This document shows, in pieces, positions 47,695-57,917 of a DNA stretch of 64,000 bases. Both the position numbers and the translations under genes were made by a program. Source of the DNA: J054 sp965223095. GTDB lineage: Bacteria > Pseudomonadota > Gammaproteobacteria > Steroidobacterales > GCA-2729495. Every line of letters begins with the position of its first letter. Within the stretch, counting starts at the first letter, position 1. Under the pieces are notes generated by a model that was not told the origin of the DNA, did no database searches, and saw nothing but the letters and a program-made list of their open reading frames with translations. Location of the stretch: NCBI GenBank assembly GCA_965223095.1, contig OZ244979.1, positions 992,001-1,056,000 of the forward strand, given 5' to 3'.

Positions 47695-50220
47695 TCATGA
47701 ATCAACCAGGCTCTCGACGCGTTCTGAGAACGACACATCGGGATGGGCTCGTTTGGGCCCCGTAGACGGTTTATGTCGAGTTTTGGTGCCCAATTCCGCC
47801 GAGTCAAAATCGTCCACATTAATAATGTCCATGACTAGGGCGTCCAGCGTTCGCAACTCTTCGGCCTGGCTCGCATCGAGAACGCCGGCTTGCTCAGCCT
47901 CGTCTATGCGGCTAACGGGATGTTCACTGCTGATGACATCCGCCTTATAAGCTTCACGCAGTTTATCCAACAGTGGAGCCGCCTTACTGCTGGCTTCCAG
48001 CGCTTGCTGAAGTTGCCCCAAGACGTTGCCTTCGTCGGGTGATACATAGAGATCACGGCACAATCGGGCGCGCGATTCCGTCGGATGGGTAACCAGATCG
48101 ACAATCTTCTGGCCCAGCGTATCGTTGGGTGCAAAGTAGGTGCGACCGCGGGGGAACACCAGCAAGCGTAACAAGGCGGCCGCCGGTCGATTCGGGAAAT
48201 TGCGCAGCAACCCGTGTAGCTGTTCTTGCGCTTTGTACAATAAGCTGCGGCAAGCCCATTCCACCAGGGGTAAATCTTCTGGCGGGCGTCCTTGGTTTTC
48301 ATAGTGCTTGAGCACCATGCTGGCTAGATAGATGCAGCTGAACACGTCACCCAAACGTGCCGACAATTGCTCTTTACGTTTCAAACTACCGCCGAGCGTC
48401 AACATAGATATATCCGCGGCCAGCGCGAAGGCGGCGCTGTAACGATTTACATGTTGGTAATAGCGCGCCGTGGGACCAACCACGGGTGACGGTGTTAGCC
48501 GTGCGTGGGTTAGTGCCAGCACAAAAGCCCGGGCTGCATTGCTAACCGCCGTGCCGACGTGACCGAAAAGGGCGCTATCAAAGTCCCGCAATCCGCGTTC
48601 GTGATCTTCATCCTGGGCCGCCGACATTTCTTTGAGGACGAAGGGATGGCAACGAACAGCCCCCTGTCCAAAAATGATCAGGCTGCGGGTCAAGATATTT
48701 GCCCCTTCCACGGTGATGGCAATGGGCATGGCTTGGTAGCCGCGGCCTAGATAGTTTTTCGGACCGAGCATGATGCCCTTACCGCCGTGGATATCCATGG
48801 CGTCAGCGGCGATCTGGCGCGCCAATTCCGTGCAGTGATATTTTAAAACTGCCGATGGCACCGAGGGCTTGGCGCCACGCTCAATGGCGGTGGTGGTAAC
48901 GGTTACGGCCGCATTGATGATGTAGGTATTGCCGGCCATGCGTGCCAGCGCTTCACCCACGCCCTCAAAGCGGCAAATGGGCAGGCCAAATTGTCGCCGG
49001 ATGCGCGAGTAAGCGCCGGTGGCGAAAACCGCCGCGCGACCCCCGCCCATGCTATTGGCTGGCAGTACGATGGCGCGTCCCGCTGATAGTTGCTCCACCA
49101 GCATTTTCCAGCCTTGTCCAGCGCGTTCTTGACCGCCGATGATGGCATCCAAGGGGACGAATACGTCTTTGCCGCGTGTTGGCCCATTTTGAAAAGGGAT
49201 ATTAAGTGGAAAATGCCGTCGTCCAATTTCGATGCCCGGCAAATTCGTGGGGATCAGTGCCGCGGTAATGCCATATTCGTCTTTATCACCGATGAGGTGA
49301 TCAGGATCATAGAGCTTTAGCGCCAAGCCCAGCACGGTTGCAACGGGCGCCAAGGTGATATAGCGCTTGTCCCAATTCAAGCGGATGCCGATGATTTCTT
49401 CGCCTTCCCAATCGCCACGACAGACGACGCCGCTATCGGTGATTCCCGAAGCATCCGAACCCACGCGCGGTGAGGTGAGCGCAAAACAGGGGACCTCATC
49501 ACCGCTGGCAAGTCCGGGTAAATAGCGTTCTTTTTGTTCTTCAGTGCCATAGTGCAAAAGTAGTTCAGCGGGCCCCAGGGAATTGGGTACACCGATGGTT
49601 GAACCGACCACCGCAGAACGCGCGGAAACCTTAGCCAGGACGGTGGCCACGGCCAGTGGGGAGAATTCTAAGCCGCCGAATTCTTTCGGAATGATCATCG
49701 CGAAAAAGCGGTGCTGTTTGATAAAGCCCCAAAGCTCAGGCGGCAGGTCAGCGAGTTCGTGCGTGATTTCCCAATCGTTAATCAGCCGGCAAAGTTCCTC
49801 AGTTGGTCCGTCGATGAAAGCTTGTTCTTCCGCCGACAATCGCGCTTCGGGCATCGATGTCAGCTGACTCCAATCCGGCATACCGGTAAACAGCTCTCCG
49901 TCCCACCACACGGTACCGGCCTCTAATGCTTCGCGTTCTGTTTGCGAAATAGACGGCATCATGTTTCGGTAAATGCGTAACAGTGGCGCGGTAATCTGGC
50001 CGCGCCGGAAATCACGAAAATTAAGGCTCACGAGTCCGGCAAAAAGCAGCCATAGGGCAGCCTTCCACAGCCAGAAGCCTACGCCGAACAGAGAGTAGGC
50101 TAACAGCGCAAAACCGAGCACCAGGGTGGCCGTACCCAGGTCCACGCGCCGATAAGCCAGGACGATCCCAACACTTGCCAGCGCCAGACAGCCCACAATC
50201 CAGAATAAAAAACCGGACAC
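47695..50220 (-). CDS. fadE: Acyl-CoA dehydrogenase FadE
   Basis: 841 residues, the long FadE form. N-terminal membrane helices (LFWIVGCLALASVGIVLAY, ALWLLFAGLVSLNF), then the acyl-CoA dehydrogenase core: EFGGLEFSPLAVATVLAK, CFALTSPRVGSDASGI (the FAD/substrate loop), and DIHGGKGIMLGPKNYLGRGYQ. The C-terminal DUF1974 region (LYKAQEQLHGLLRNFPNRPAAALLRLLVFPRGR) is also present. First step of beta-oxidation. Confidence 0.96.
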   Translation of the reverse strand: MSGFLFWIVGCLALASVGIVLAYRRVDLGTATLVLGFALLAYSLFGVGFWLWKAALWLLFAGLVSLNFRDFRRGQITAPLLRIYRNMMPSISQTEREALEAGTVWWDGELFTGMPDWSQLTSMPEARLSAEEQAFIDGPTEELCRLINDWEITHELADLPPELWGFIKQHRFFAMIIPKEFGGLEFSPLAVATVLAKVSARSAVVGSTIGVPNSLGPAELLLHYGTEEQKERYLPGLASGDEVPCFALTSPRVGSDASGITDSGVVCRGDWEGEEIIGIRLNWDKRYITLAPVATVLGLALKLYDPDHLIGDKDEYGITAALIPTNLPGIEIGRRHFPLNIPFQNGPTRGKDVFVPLDAIIGGQERAGQGWKMLVEQLSAGRAIVLPANSMGGGRAAVFATGAYSRIRRQFGLPICRFEGVGEALARMAGNTYIINAAVTVTTTAIERGAKPSVPSAVLKYHCTELARQIAADAMDIHGGKGIMLGPKNYLGRGYQAMPIAITVEGANILTRSLIIFGQGAVRCHPFVLKEMSAAQDEDHERGLRDFDSALFGHVGTAVSNAARAFVLALTHARLTPSPVVGPTARYYQHVNRYSAAFALAADISMLTLGGSLKRKEQLSARLGDVFSCIYLASMVLKHYENQGRPPEDLPLVEWACRSLLYKAQEQLHGLLRNFPNRPAAALLRLLVFPRGRTYFAPNDTLGQKIVDLVTHPTESRARLCRDLYVSPDEGNVLGQLQQALEASSKAAPLLDKLREAYKADVISSEHPVSRIDEAEQAGVLDASQAEELRTLDALVMDIINVDDFDSAELGTKTRHKPSTGPKRAHPDVSFSERVESLVDS

Positions 50221-50346
50221 TTTTAGTACCTCGATAACCTGGCCTTATGGCCGGTAGACGCCAATATAACTCATTACATTCGCTGCACTGCCTATAGAGC
50301 GCGCGGACCTTTGCCGCTCGGCCTTCGGCGTAATGAAGCGGGCATG

Positions 50347-50364
50347 AGACCGCGATGGCGGTCT
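50347..50364. terminator. Hairpin downstream of mdh
   Basis: agaccgc-gatg-gcggtct is a perfect 7-bp stem with a 4-base loop, 20 bases beyond the mdh stop. There is no T run on either side, so it may only be a weak or processing structure. Confidence 0.3.
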
Positions 50365-50384
50365 AGGGATGGACGGCAATCGTG

Positions 50385-51362
50385 CTACAGCAGGTCCGCA
50401 ACGGCATCCCGTTCTTCACGTAGCTCTGCTTCGGTTTTGTCCATGCGCTCACGGCTAAAATCGCTGATTTCAAGGCCTTGTACAATTTCGTACTTGCCAT
50501 TGTTACAACGACAAGGGAAAGAATAGATGATGCCGGGTTCGATGCCATAGCTGCCATCGGCCGGCACGGCCATACTGACCCAATCATCTCCTGGGGTGCC
50601 GAGCGCCCAATCGCGAATGTGATCGATGGCGGCCGAGGCCGCCGAAGCGGCGCTGGATGCACCGCGTGCTTTGATAATTGCCGCACCACGCTGTTGCACC
50701 GTGGGAATGAAGTCCTCGGTGAGCCATGACTGATCCACCAAGTCTTCGGCGGATTTATCGCCGATACTCGCATGGCTGATGTCCGGATACTGCGTCGCCG
50801 AATGGTTGCCCCATATTGCGAGCCTGCTGATGTCCGTCACATGACTGTTGGTTTTTTCGGCCAGCTGAGCCAGGGCACGATTGTGATCTAGGCGCGTCAT
50901 GGCGGTGAAATTCGCCGAATTCAAATCGGGGGCATTTTGTTGTGCGATGAGTGCATTGGTGTTCGCCGGGTTGCCAACGACCAAAACTTTAATGTTTCGG
51001 GCGGCATGCTCATTCATCGCTTTGCCTTGGGCCGAAAAAATCTTCGCATTGCCCATCAGTAAGTCACTACGTTCCATACCGGGCCCGCGCGGTTTCGCGC
51101 CAACGAGCAAGGCGTAGCTGGCGTCTTTGAAAGCTTCGTCAGCTTGATCTGTTGCGACCGTACCGTGGAGTGTTGGGAAAGCGCAGTCCTCCAGTTCCAT
51201 TACCACGCCCTTGAGGGCATCTAGGGCCGGAGGGATTTCCAGCAACTGTAGGATAACCGGTTGATTGGCGCCCAATAGTTGGCCAGAGGCAATGCGAAAT
51301 GCCAGCTGGTAGCCAATCTGGCCAGCGGCGCCGGTGATAACAACACGAGCGGGTTTTTTCAT
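50385..51362 (-). CDS. mdh: Malate dehydrogenase
   Basis: 325 residues. VVITGAAGQIGYQLAFRIASG is the NAD fold, VGNPANTNALI, MTRLDHNRALAQLA and IWGNHSATQYPD (catalytic His) identify the type 2 (cytoplasmic-like) malate dehydrogenase common in Xanthomonadales and Betaproteobacteria. NAD-dependent, TCA cycle. A single gene with its own region; a small exported protein lies upstream. Confidence 0.96.
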   Translation of the reverse strand: MKKPARVVITGAAGQIGYQLAFRIASGQLLGANQPVILQLLEIPPALDALKGVVMELEDCAFPTLHGTVATDQADEAFKDASYALLVGAKPRGPGMERSDLLMGNAKIFSAQGKAMNEHAARNIKVLVVGNPANTNALIAQQNAPDLNSANFTAMTRLDHNRALAQLAEKTNSHVTDISRLAIWGNHSATQYPDISHASIGDKSAEDLVDQSWLTEDFIPTVQQRGAAIIKARGASSAASAASAAIDHIRDWALGTPGDDWVSMAVPADGSYGIEPGIIYSFPCRCNNGKYEIVQGLEISDFSRERMDKTEAELREERDAVADLL

Positions 51363-51565
51363 CAGGCTTATCCTATCGAGAAATGCTTAGGTCGAGGCAC
51401 CTATATAGCGCGGCGCAGATTCTAACATTCGCCCTAGCTGATTTCGCCCAGTAGAGTTGCTAATTGACAATCCGAGCAACCGCTGCTCGCGTAGTCAACG
51501 AGGCCCCGTTGAATTCGCAGATGCTCCTTAGCCGGCTGGTCGCACTCAGAACTCCGGCTAGCTAA

Positions 51566-51907
51566 CTAATTGTTCTTGGCTTTAAACGCGCGAATTTGTT
51601 CGTTGAAATTAGCGGCCACTTGTTCCATCGCATCAACGGCGGCGTTGTGCTTCTTCACATGCATCAGCCGGTCTTCCTCGGTTATTTCTTCACCCAGCGC
51701 GGCGCTTTTCTCGTCAAGACACTTTAGATATTCGTCCATCTCAGCCATGTAGCCTTTGACGCCTTTTTGGCCTTCGACCATTTCAGCTTCGCTGGCTGCT
51801 GCACCATCGGGTATTGAAACATCCTGTGGATAGCCGCAGTCGGCGAATGCTGGGCCAGCCATTGCGGAAGTGGCAATCAATAGTGTGATTTTGTGCAGTT
51901 TGTTCAT
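51566..51907 (-). CDS. Small exported helical protein
   Basis: 113 residues. A Sec signal peptide (LLIATSAMAGPAFA, cleaved before DCGYPQDV) and a mature helical part with two cysteines (C24 and C63), probably a periplasmic disulfide protein. No known domain. The gap to mdh (51363-51565) holds nothing that I recognise. Confidence 0.65.
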   Translation of the reverse strand: MNKLHKITLLIATSAMAGPAFADCGYPQDVSIPDGAAASEAEMVEGQKGVKGYMAEMDEYLKCLDEKSAALGEEITEEDRLMHVKKHNAAVDAMEQVAANFNEQIRAFKAKNN

Positions 51908-52268
51908 CGTGCGCGTTCCTCGCGTTGTCTTGTTTTAGATTGCGCAACCCGTAAGAGCGTGCCGCGCGACCGCTTGCAATTATGCCCCAGGCCTTGGCCG
52001 GGGAGGGACAAAACCATGCCGCGGTCCAGCAAAAAACTTGTAAGACATTGAAAATATTAAAATCACGATATGATTCAGTCGCGTCCCAGCTCGCCATTCG
52101 CGAGCTTATGGCAAGCTTCGGTCGCGGTCTATCAGTGTGTCGGCCCGCCCGGTACAAAGCTCTCGCTCAGCTGGTCTGCGGCCGGTAGCAGCCAAGTCGG
52201 CTTAGCGGGCCGTTCCGTTAAAAAATCATTGCTGTCGGGATGAGCGCCGGACAGGTACTTGCCCTGCA
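51908..52268. other. Intergenic region, no gene supported
   Basis: A 68-codon plus-strand frame (51982-52188) exists, but it has no Shine-Dalgarno and no recognisable protein features. An AT-rich segment around 52045-52075 (ttgaaaatattaaaatcacgatatgat region) looks promoter-like, but spacing between the best hexamers is only 15. Confidence 0.4.
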
Positions 52269-54725
52269 TCAAGCAAATAGTGCATCGTGCACATTGCCTC
52301 CCGTTTGCTGTCTGCGCAATAGTTCTTGGAACTCGTCTGCTGACATCGGGTCGCCGAACAACAGTCCCTGCGCGTAGTCACAATCCAACTTGCGCAACAG
52401 GGCCAGTTGTTCCTCGGACTCTACCCCTTCAGCCACCACGAACATTTGTAAACTCTTGGCCATATCTATAATGGTTGAGACGATCGTCGCATCGTCGCTG
52501 TCGGTATCAACATCACGAACGAAAGAGCGGTCTATTTTCAGGGTGCCGATGGGGAATTGTTGTAGTGCGCTAAGAGAAGAATAACCGGTGCCGAAATCAT
52601 CGATGGCGAGTTGCAGCCCCAGTTCGGCCAGTTCGTTCAAGATGCCGATTGTTCGCTCGGGATCCTGCATCAGGGTGCTTTCGGTGATCTCGAACTCCAA
52701 ACAGTCCATGGGGATATCATGTCGTCGCACTATTCGGCTGATACGTCGGACAAAGTTAGCTTGGCCGAGTTGCTTTAGAGACAAGTTAACGGAAATCCGG
52801 CCCGGGCTTTGGCCTGCTGCGCGCCACGCGGCATAATCAGCACAGACTTTATTCAGTACCCACTCACCAATCTCGAGGATTAAGTTGGTTTCTTCGGCCA
52901 GTGGGATGAACTGCGAGGGTAGAACGATGCCATGCTCACTGAGTTCCCAGCGCACCAAGGCTTCCGCCCCGGAAACCTTACCCGTCTTCAGGGCGTACTT
53001 GGGTTGGTAGTTCACTAAGAGTTCGTCCAGCTCGTAGGAGCGGCGCAACTTGCTCTTAAGTATCAGCCGTTCGACTGCGGCCGCATTCATCTCTTGTGTG
53101 TAGAACTCGAGTCGATTACCGCCGCCATGTTTTGCGTGATAGAGGGCCGCATCGGCATTTCGAATGAGATCAGGTACGTTGTCCGCGTCCTCCGGACAAC
53201 AGGCTATGCCGATGCTACAGGTGATGTATAGCTCATGACCCTGAACCAAAAGCACTTGACCTATTTCGCGCAGCAACTTCCGCGCGAAAGACTGCAGCCA
53301 AGCGCGCTTACCTTCTTGCGCGCGTTGTATCCGTACCGCAATACCAAATTCGTCGCCCGCCAGCCTGCCCATGAACGCATCTTCGGGCAGTAACTTTCCT
53401 ACTCTATGGGTGAGCGTTTCGAGACTGGCGTCGCCGGCGCTATGGCCAAAGGTGTCGTTAACGTCTTTGAAGCGATCAACATCAAGATACAGTAACGCGA
53501 GTTGTTCGTCAGAACGTTGGACTTTCGCCAGAGCCCGTTGCAAAAGATGTTGAAACTGCATTCGATTAGGCACCTTCGTAAGCGCGTCGATCCGTGCCAG
53601 GTAACGAATACGTTGTTCCGCGATTTTTCGTTCCGAAATATTCCTTGCGGCAATAATTGCCCCCGATAAACTTGGCTCGTTGCCTTCTATGGCCGCCCAG
53701 CTGTAGGAAACGGGCAACTCGGCGCCGCTACGCGTGATGAAAACGGTTTCGCTTGGCCGCTGGCGCCGTTCTCTTGGCCCAAAGCGTTCACGTTGGGACG
53801 CCACGACGAGACTGGTGACATCCCTTCCCAGTAATTCATTTTCTGGGTAATCTAACAATTGCATGGTGGCCTTGTTTACGCGGGTGATGGTTCCTGCCGG
53901 GTCTGTCAGTATGATGGCGTCAACCATACTGCCCAACACCCGATCCAAATAATCCCGGGAGATCGTTGTCTTGAGCAGTCGCTCGCGCATCTGTTCAAAG
54001 GCCTTTGCCAGATCGCCCAGTTCGTCCTTCGCCGTAGCCGGTAGTGAGGCTGTGTAGTCACCTTCCGCTAAGCTCTGGGCTCCACGAACCAGCCCGTCAA
54101 TCACGCGAATTTGTCGATAGGCTAAACGAGCGGCTAAGCCTGAAACGAACAATAGCGCGATCAGGGCCAAACCCAGCAACGTAGCGAGACCCCAGCGGTC
54201 TGCTTCCAGTTGTATGACGCCCTCCTCATCACTTAAGGATTCGTTATTGCTGAGCAAGGTACTAACGTCGAAAATTTGCAGCAGATCTATGCCTTGCTCA
54301 TCCGTGCCAACTTTTCGATGATCAAACAATAGTTGGTCGCGAATGCCGTTAAAATCATCCTGCGGCGGCGGTGCAAGCGCTAAATCTCCACTGGCATATA
54401 GCACCTCGCCGTGTTCGTCGCGCATGAGCAACAGCTGCGCACCCGACAGTCGCCGTGCCGTCTCGAGTAGCTCGGTCACCTGCTGATCATTGCCCGCGAC
54501 CAGCGCGGGATAAAGCTGATTGGTTAGCGCCTGGCCAAGGTCAGCCGCATAATTCTCAAGGCGGCCGTCAAGTATGGTTCGATTCGCTTCCACACTGGCG
54601 GTAGTCAACTCATTCAGCGCGCCCCTATAAACGAGAAATATACCGGCGGTGGTTAGGATCACGGTGACAATGGCCACGGCGAGACTGCCGGCGAGGTATG
54701 TGGGTAGAAGCTTGACGGGTTTCAT
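52269..54725 (-). CDS. Membrane GGDEF-EAL protein with HAMP and PAS
   Basis: 818 residues. TM1 (about 13-33) and TM2 (about 178-200) bound a periplasmic sensor; then HAMP (GLVRGAQSLAEGDYTASLP), PAS (about 260-375), GGDEF (about 385-545) and EAL (about 560-800). The GGDEF motif reads AGDEF, an accepted active variant. The EAL domain keeps EALVRW, DDFGTGYSSL and the catalytic ESTLMQDP Glu. It may make or break cyclic di-GMP, or both. Divergent from the receiver-TM gene at 54979. Confidence 0.92.
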   Translation of the reverse strand: MKPVKLLPTYLAGSLAVAIVTVILTTAGIFLVYRGALNELTTASVEANRTILDGRLENYAADLGQALTNQLYPALVAGNDQQVTELLETARRLSGAQLLLMRDEHGEVLYASGDLALAPPPQDDFNGIRDQLLFDHRKVGTDEQGIDLLQIFDVSTLLSNNESLSDEEGVIQLEADRWGLATLLGLALIALLFVSGLAARLAYRQIRVIDGLVRGAQSLAEGDYTASLPATAKDELGDLAKAFEQMRERLLKTTISRDYLDRVLGSMVDAIILTDPAGTITRVNKATMQLLDYPENELLGRDVTSLVVASQRERFGPRERRQRPSETVFITRSGAELPVSYSWAAIEGNEPSLSGAIIAARNISERKIAEQRIRYLARIDALTKVPNRMQFQHLLQRALAKVQRSDEQLALLYLDVDRFKDVNDTFGHSAGDASLETLTHRVGKLLPEDAFMGRLAGDEFGIAVRIQRAQEGKRAWLQSFARKLLREIGQVLLVQGHELYITCSIGIACCPEDADNVPDLIRNADAALYHAKHGGGNRLEFYTQEMNAAAVERLILKSKLRRSYELDELLVNYQPKYALKTGKVSGAEALVRWELSEHGIVLPSQFIPLAEETNLILEIGEWVLNKVCADYAAWRAAGQSPGRISVNLSLKQLGQANFVRRISRIVRRHDIPMDCLEFEITESTLMQDPERTIGILNELAELGLQLAIDDFGTGYSSLSALQQFPIGTLKIDRSFVRDVDTDSDDATIVSTIIDMAKSLQMFVVAEGVESEEQLALLRKLDCDYAQGLLFGDPMSADEFQELLRRQQTGGNVHDALFA

Positions 54726-54938
54726 GGTTTGAGCTGGGCAGTCGCGAGATTCTGATTCGCAGCGCGCTCGCAGTTGGTCGGCCAGAATTCCTCCGTTTCC
54801 GGTGGACCGCCGATGGTTTGTTTACTTATTATCGTCAGGATGACCTGCTAACCGGCGGTTAAAGCATAGGATCGCTTTATCCGGCCCCCTTAACAAGGGC
54901 AAATTCGCCGGAGCGCATCATTTTTAGTGGGATACGCG

Positions 54939-54944
54939 TACAAT
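54939..54944 (+). promoter_or_regulatory. Putative -10 element before the receiver-TM gene
   Basis: tacaat sits 34 bases upstream of the ATG at 54979 in the 253-base divergent gap (54726-54978). The -35 hexamer is unclear (tcattt at 15 bases). Nothing else stands out in the gap. Confidence 0.35.
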
Positions 54945-54978
54945 CTTTGCCTGGCCGGGGAGACGGCGAAAGCCCTAA

Positions 54979-56409
54979 ATGGCGCACAAGACTGCCTTGA
55001 TTGTTGACGATTCGCGGACTGCGCGGCGTTTCCTCGCTCGCGTCCTCGAGCAGTATGAAATGCAGGTGCAAACGGCTGAATCTGCCGAGGAGGCTTTGCA
55101 ATATCTCAGTGAATCGCGCCCCGATGTGATCTTTATGGATCACATGATGCCTGGTATGGACGGGTTCCAGGCCGTGCGCGCGATCAAGAATAATCCGGCC
55201 ACCGCGACCATACCCATCATGATGTATACCTCACAATCGGGGGAACTGTATGTCGGGCAGGCGCGGGCCTTGGGTGCTGTGGGGGTGCTGCCGAAGCAAA
55301 TCAAGCCCGTGGAAGTTTCGGAATTGCTCGAGTCGCTGCACTTGGTACCGTCTGAGGAGATCCATGCCCAAGACGACACGCAGTCAGTTGAGACTCTTGC
55401 AGACGTACAGGACATCCACGACGAAGAACAAGACGATGTTGATGAAATTGCGCGCGCGATGGAGCCTGCTGACTGGGACGAACTACATCGATGGCTAGAG
55501 CGCATGCTTGAGCATCACAACAGCAATTTGCGCGAAGATATCGAGGCCACCGTAACCCGGCTGTTAACGGAGCGCCTACCTGAACCCGCCAGCGACGTTG
55601 TGGTCGAGGGTGGTATGGAAGCAGACACTGTGTCCATAGCGACCGCGCCGCCTGTGTCTCCCCGCGGCGGGCCAGGACCCGTGGCCTTATTGGTAGTGGC
55701 TTTGGCGGCTTTGGCGGCAACTTTTCTCTGGCTGCATTTGGATACCCAGCAAAAGTGGCGCGCGGTGTCGGCGCAAAATGCCGATTTGCTGGCAGCCTTG
55801 GATACTAATCGTCTCGCGGTAGCCGAAGATGCTGCCGGTACCCGTGATTACCTAGATGCGGAACGAGCGAGTTTGTCTAGCCAGTACGCCGAGTTACTCG
55901 AAGCCCTGCAGTGGAGCGTTAATCAAGCGGGAAAATACGCTGCTGATGAAGTGCCCTTGGGCGATGATCGCCTAGAACTCATCACGGGATTGTTTGAGCG
56001 TCTTCGCGGAACCGGTTTTCGAGGGTCGGTGGAACTGGAAGTGCATGCGGGGGACTTCTGCCTAGTGGAGGGCCGCGCGGGAGAATGGCGGCCCGCACCC
56101 GGCGATGTTTCAGTGGGCGATTGTGGACGAATTGGACGGCCCTCCAATGAGTCGTTTTCCGGGGTCGAGCGTGAATCCGTCGCCTTCGCGAATTTTCGGG
56201 CGAATTTAGAAAACTCCGATAGCGATATTCGCTTGCTGATCGAAGAACTTGGCAATTTGGCGCCGATTTATCCCTATCCCGTCAGCCCGCAGGGGGTTAC
56301 CGCCGGCGAATGGAATCGAATCGCCGCGCGAAACAACCGAGTAACCGTCAAGTTGATTCCTGACAGCGACCTGCCGGTAATGTTGGGTCAGGAAGTCTCG
56401 TTCCGCTGA
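54979..56409 (+). CDS. Receiver domain fused to a transmembrane segment and an extracytoplasmic domain
   Basis: 476 residues. Residues 1-120 form a complete receiver domain: D10-D11 in LIVDDS, phosphoacceptor D54 in VIFMDHMMPGMDG, T84 and K106 (PKQIKP). An acidic, helical linker (120-205) is followed by a single transmembrane helix (about 234-254, PVALLVVALAALAATFLWL), a coiled coil (260-310) and a domain of unknown type (about 315-476) with two Cys (HAGDFCLVEG and VGDCGRIG). A receiver in the cytoplasm linked to a periplasmic domain is unusual. Possibly a partner of the divergent GGDEF-EAL gene or of chemosensory proteins elsewhere. Confidence 0.85.
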   Translation: MAHKTALIVDDSRTARRFLARVLEQYEMQVQTAESAEEALQYLSESRPDVIFMDHMMPGMDGFQAVRAIKNNPATATIPIMMYTSQSGELYVGQARALGAVGVLPKQIKPVEVSELLESLHLVPSEEIHAQDDTQSVETLADVQDIHDEEQDDVDEIARAMEPADWDELHRWLERMLEHHNSNLREDIEATVTRLLTERLPEPASDVVVEGGMEADTVSIATAPPVSPRGGPGPVALLVVALAALAATFLWLHLDTQQKWRAVSAQNADLLAALDTNRLAVAEDAAGTRDYLDAERASLSSQYAELLEALQWSVNQAGKYAADEVPLGDDRLELITGLFERLRGTGFRGSVELEVHAGDFCLVEGRAGEWRPAPGDVSVGDCGRIGRPSNESFSGVERESVAFANFRANLENSDSDIRLLIEELGNLAPIYPYPVSPQGVTAGEWNRIAARNNRVTVKLIPDSDLPVMLGQEVSFR

Positions 56410-56417
56410 CCTAAGTC

Positions 56418-57413
56418 TTGGATTCCTGGCAGCCTCCACTGGCCCTGCGCTCGGCGCATCTGCAATCGGTTTTGGGCAATAGCCTGATTCGGCGCCGATT
56501 CGTATTGAAGCGGGCTGCGAGTCTGCTAGCGGCTAGTCATGACGAGCTCGCGGATTGTGGTGATGGGGTTCGCTTACTCCTTCACCATACGCCTCCGCAA
56601 ATTTCTTCCGGGCGCCTGGCTTTGCTGATTCATGGTTGGGAAGGCAGCGGTAAATCCACCTACATGCTTGCCGCTTCTGCTCGACTATGGGCAGCTGGCT
56701 ATCGAGTCTTGCGCTTGAATTTGCGTGATCATGGTGACTCGCATCATCTGAACCGCGAACTATTTCACTCTTGTCGCTTGCGTGAAGCTATCGGGGCGGT
56801 GCAATGGGTCCAGTCACGTTTTCCCGACGAACTACTGATGTTAGGTGGGATTTCCTTGGGTGGGAATTTTGCTTTGCGCGTTGCCGCCGATGCTGCTCAG
56901 TTCAAGTTAAGCATTGCCCGGGTGGCTGCGGTTTGTCCGGTCCTAGATCCGGTGGAAACCATGTATGCCTTGGACGATGGTTGGTTGTTGTATCGTCAGT
57001 ACTTTCTCGTTAAGTGGCGTCGATCCTTGGAGACCAAGCGCAAGCTTTTTCCGGCGGACTATGATTTTGGAGACCTAAGGCGTTTTAGGAGTTTGCGCCT
57101 TATGACGGAGTTCTTCGTAGAGAACTACACCGAGTTTCCTGATCTACTAACTTATTTGCGGGGTTATGCAATTACCGGAGACCGCCTAAAAAATCTGGCT
57201 GTTTCCTCGTGGGCATTGTTGGCAAAGGACGATCCGGTCATTCCTATTACTGGGCTAGATCGAATGAGCGTTCCAGATAAGCTGCATATCGATACTGCGA
57301 ACTTCGGTGGACACTGTGGGTTCTTACTTGACTATGCTTTGAGCAGCGGACTGGAAAAATATTTGCTACAGGCTTTTGAAACTAGTCACGAAACCCATAA
57401 CCCAGTTGCTTGA
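56418..57413 (+). CDS. YheT/EMB8-type alpha/beta hydrolase
   Basis: 331 residues. LALRSAHLQSVLGNSLIRRR is the diagnostic N-terminus of the YheT/ABHD1-3 family, LIHGWEGSGKSTYM the oxyanion region and GGISLGGNFALRVA the nucleophile elbow (GxSLGG). DDPVIP and NFGGHCGFL give the Asp and His. A membrane-lipid or ester hydrolase is likely. TTG start at 56418; 8 bases after the receiver gene. The 3' end overlaps the convergent DUF2845 gene by 32 bases. Confidence 0.88.
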   Translation: MDSWQPPLALRSAHLQSVLGNSLIRRRFVLKRAASLLAASHDELADCGDGVRLLLHHTPPQISSGRLALLIHGWEGSGKSTYMLAASARLWAAGYRVLRLNLRDHGDSHHLNRELFHSCRLREAIGAVQWVQSRFPDELLMLGGISLGGNFALRVAADAAQFKLSIARVAAVCPVLDPVETMYALDDGWLLYRQYFLVKWRRSLETKRKLFPADYDFGDLRRFRSLRLMTEFFVENYTEFPDLLTYLRGYAITGDRLKNLAVSSWALLAKDDPVIPITGLDRMSVPDKLHIDTANFGGHCGFLLDYALSSGLEKYLLQAFETSHETHNPVA

Positions 57414-57756
57414 CCTTGGTAACCAGACCGTCTTCAAACCGAATCAAGCGCATTAACTTGTTGGGGCCGAAGTTGTAAGTCCATTCCTCGACCAGAACTT
57501 CCACGTAAGAATGCGTATGGATCAGCAGCTCTCGTTGGCGGATTAGGGTGCCATCCGCGGCGATGCGCTGGCGTACTCTGGGGAATCCCGCGCGCAGAAC
57601 GCGACGCTGCGTTGTCGTTGTCGGTTCGCCACAATATTTGAGGACTTTAATGATCGGGTCGCCGTCACTCACGATTTTGTGGCCACAGCGCAGGGCGAAG
57701 GCTGGCTGGGTAGCGCTTAGGGCCAGCAGCCCGACCAGCAGACTCATCTTTACCAT
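57382..57756 (-). CDS. DUF2845 exported protein
   Basis: 124 residues. A signal peptide (LLVGLLALSATQPAFA) is followed by a DUF2845 domain: LRCGHKIVSDGDPIIKVLKYCGEP, then VEEWTYNFGPNKLMRLIRFEDGLV. Two conserved Cys may form a disulfide. Function unknown; probably periplasmic. Confidence 0.87.
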   Translation of the reverse strand: MVKMSLLVGLLALSATQPAFALRCGHKIVSDGDPIIKVLKYCGEPTTTTQRRVLRAGFPRVRQRIAADGTLIRQRELLIHTHSYVEVLVEEWTYNFGPNKLMRLIRFEDGLVTKVKQLGYGFRD

Positions 57757-57917
57757 TGATATATGCTCCGACGCCGGGGATATCAGCTGCCGACTTCCCC
57801 CAGATACTGTTTAGATCACCTGCCGCCGAGGGGGTTCCCGGCGGTTAGCATGAACCGGAGCCCTTTTGTGCGCGCGAGAATAATGTCCTCCAGGTCCACT
57901 TTTCGCCGGTTATTGAC

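Noticed and set aside
51982..52188. Plus-strand 68-codon frame
   Set aside because: No ribosome-binding site, no domain and no neighbour context; probably chance.
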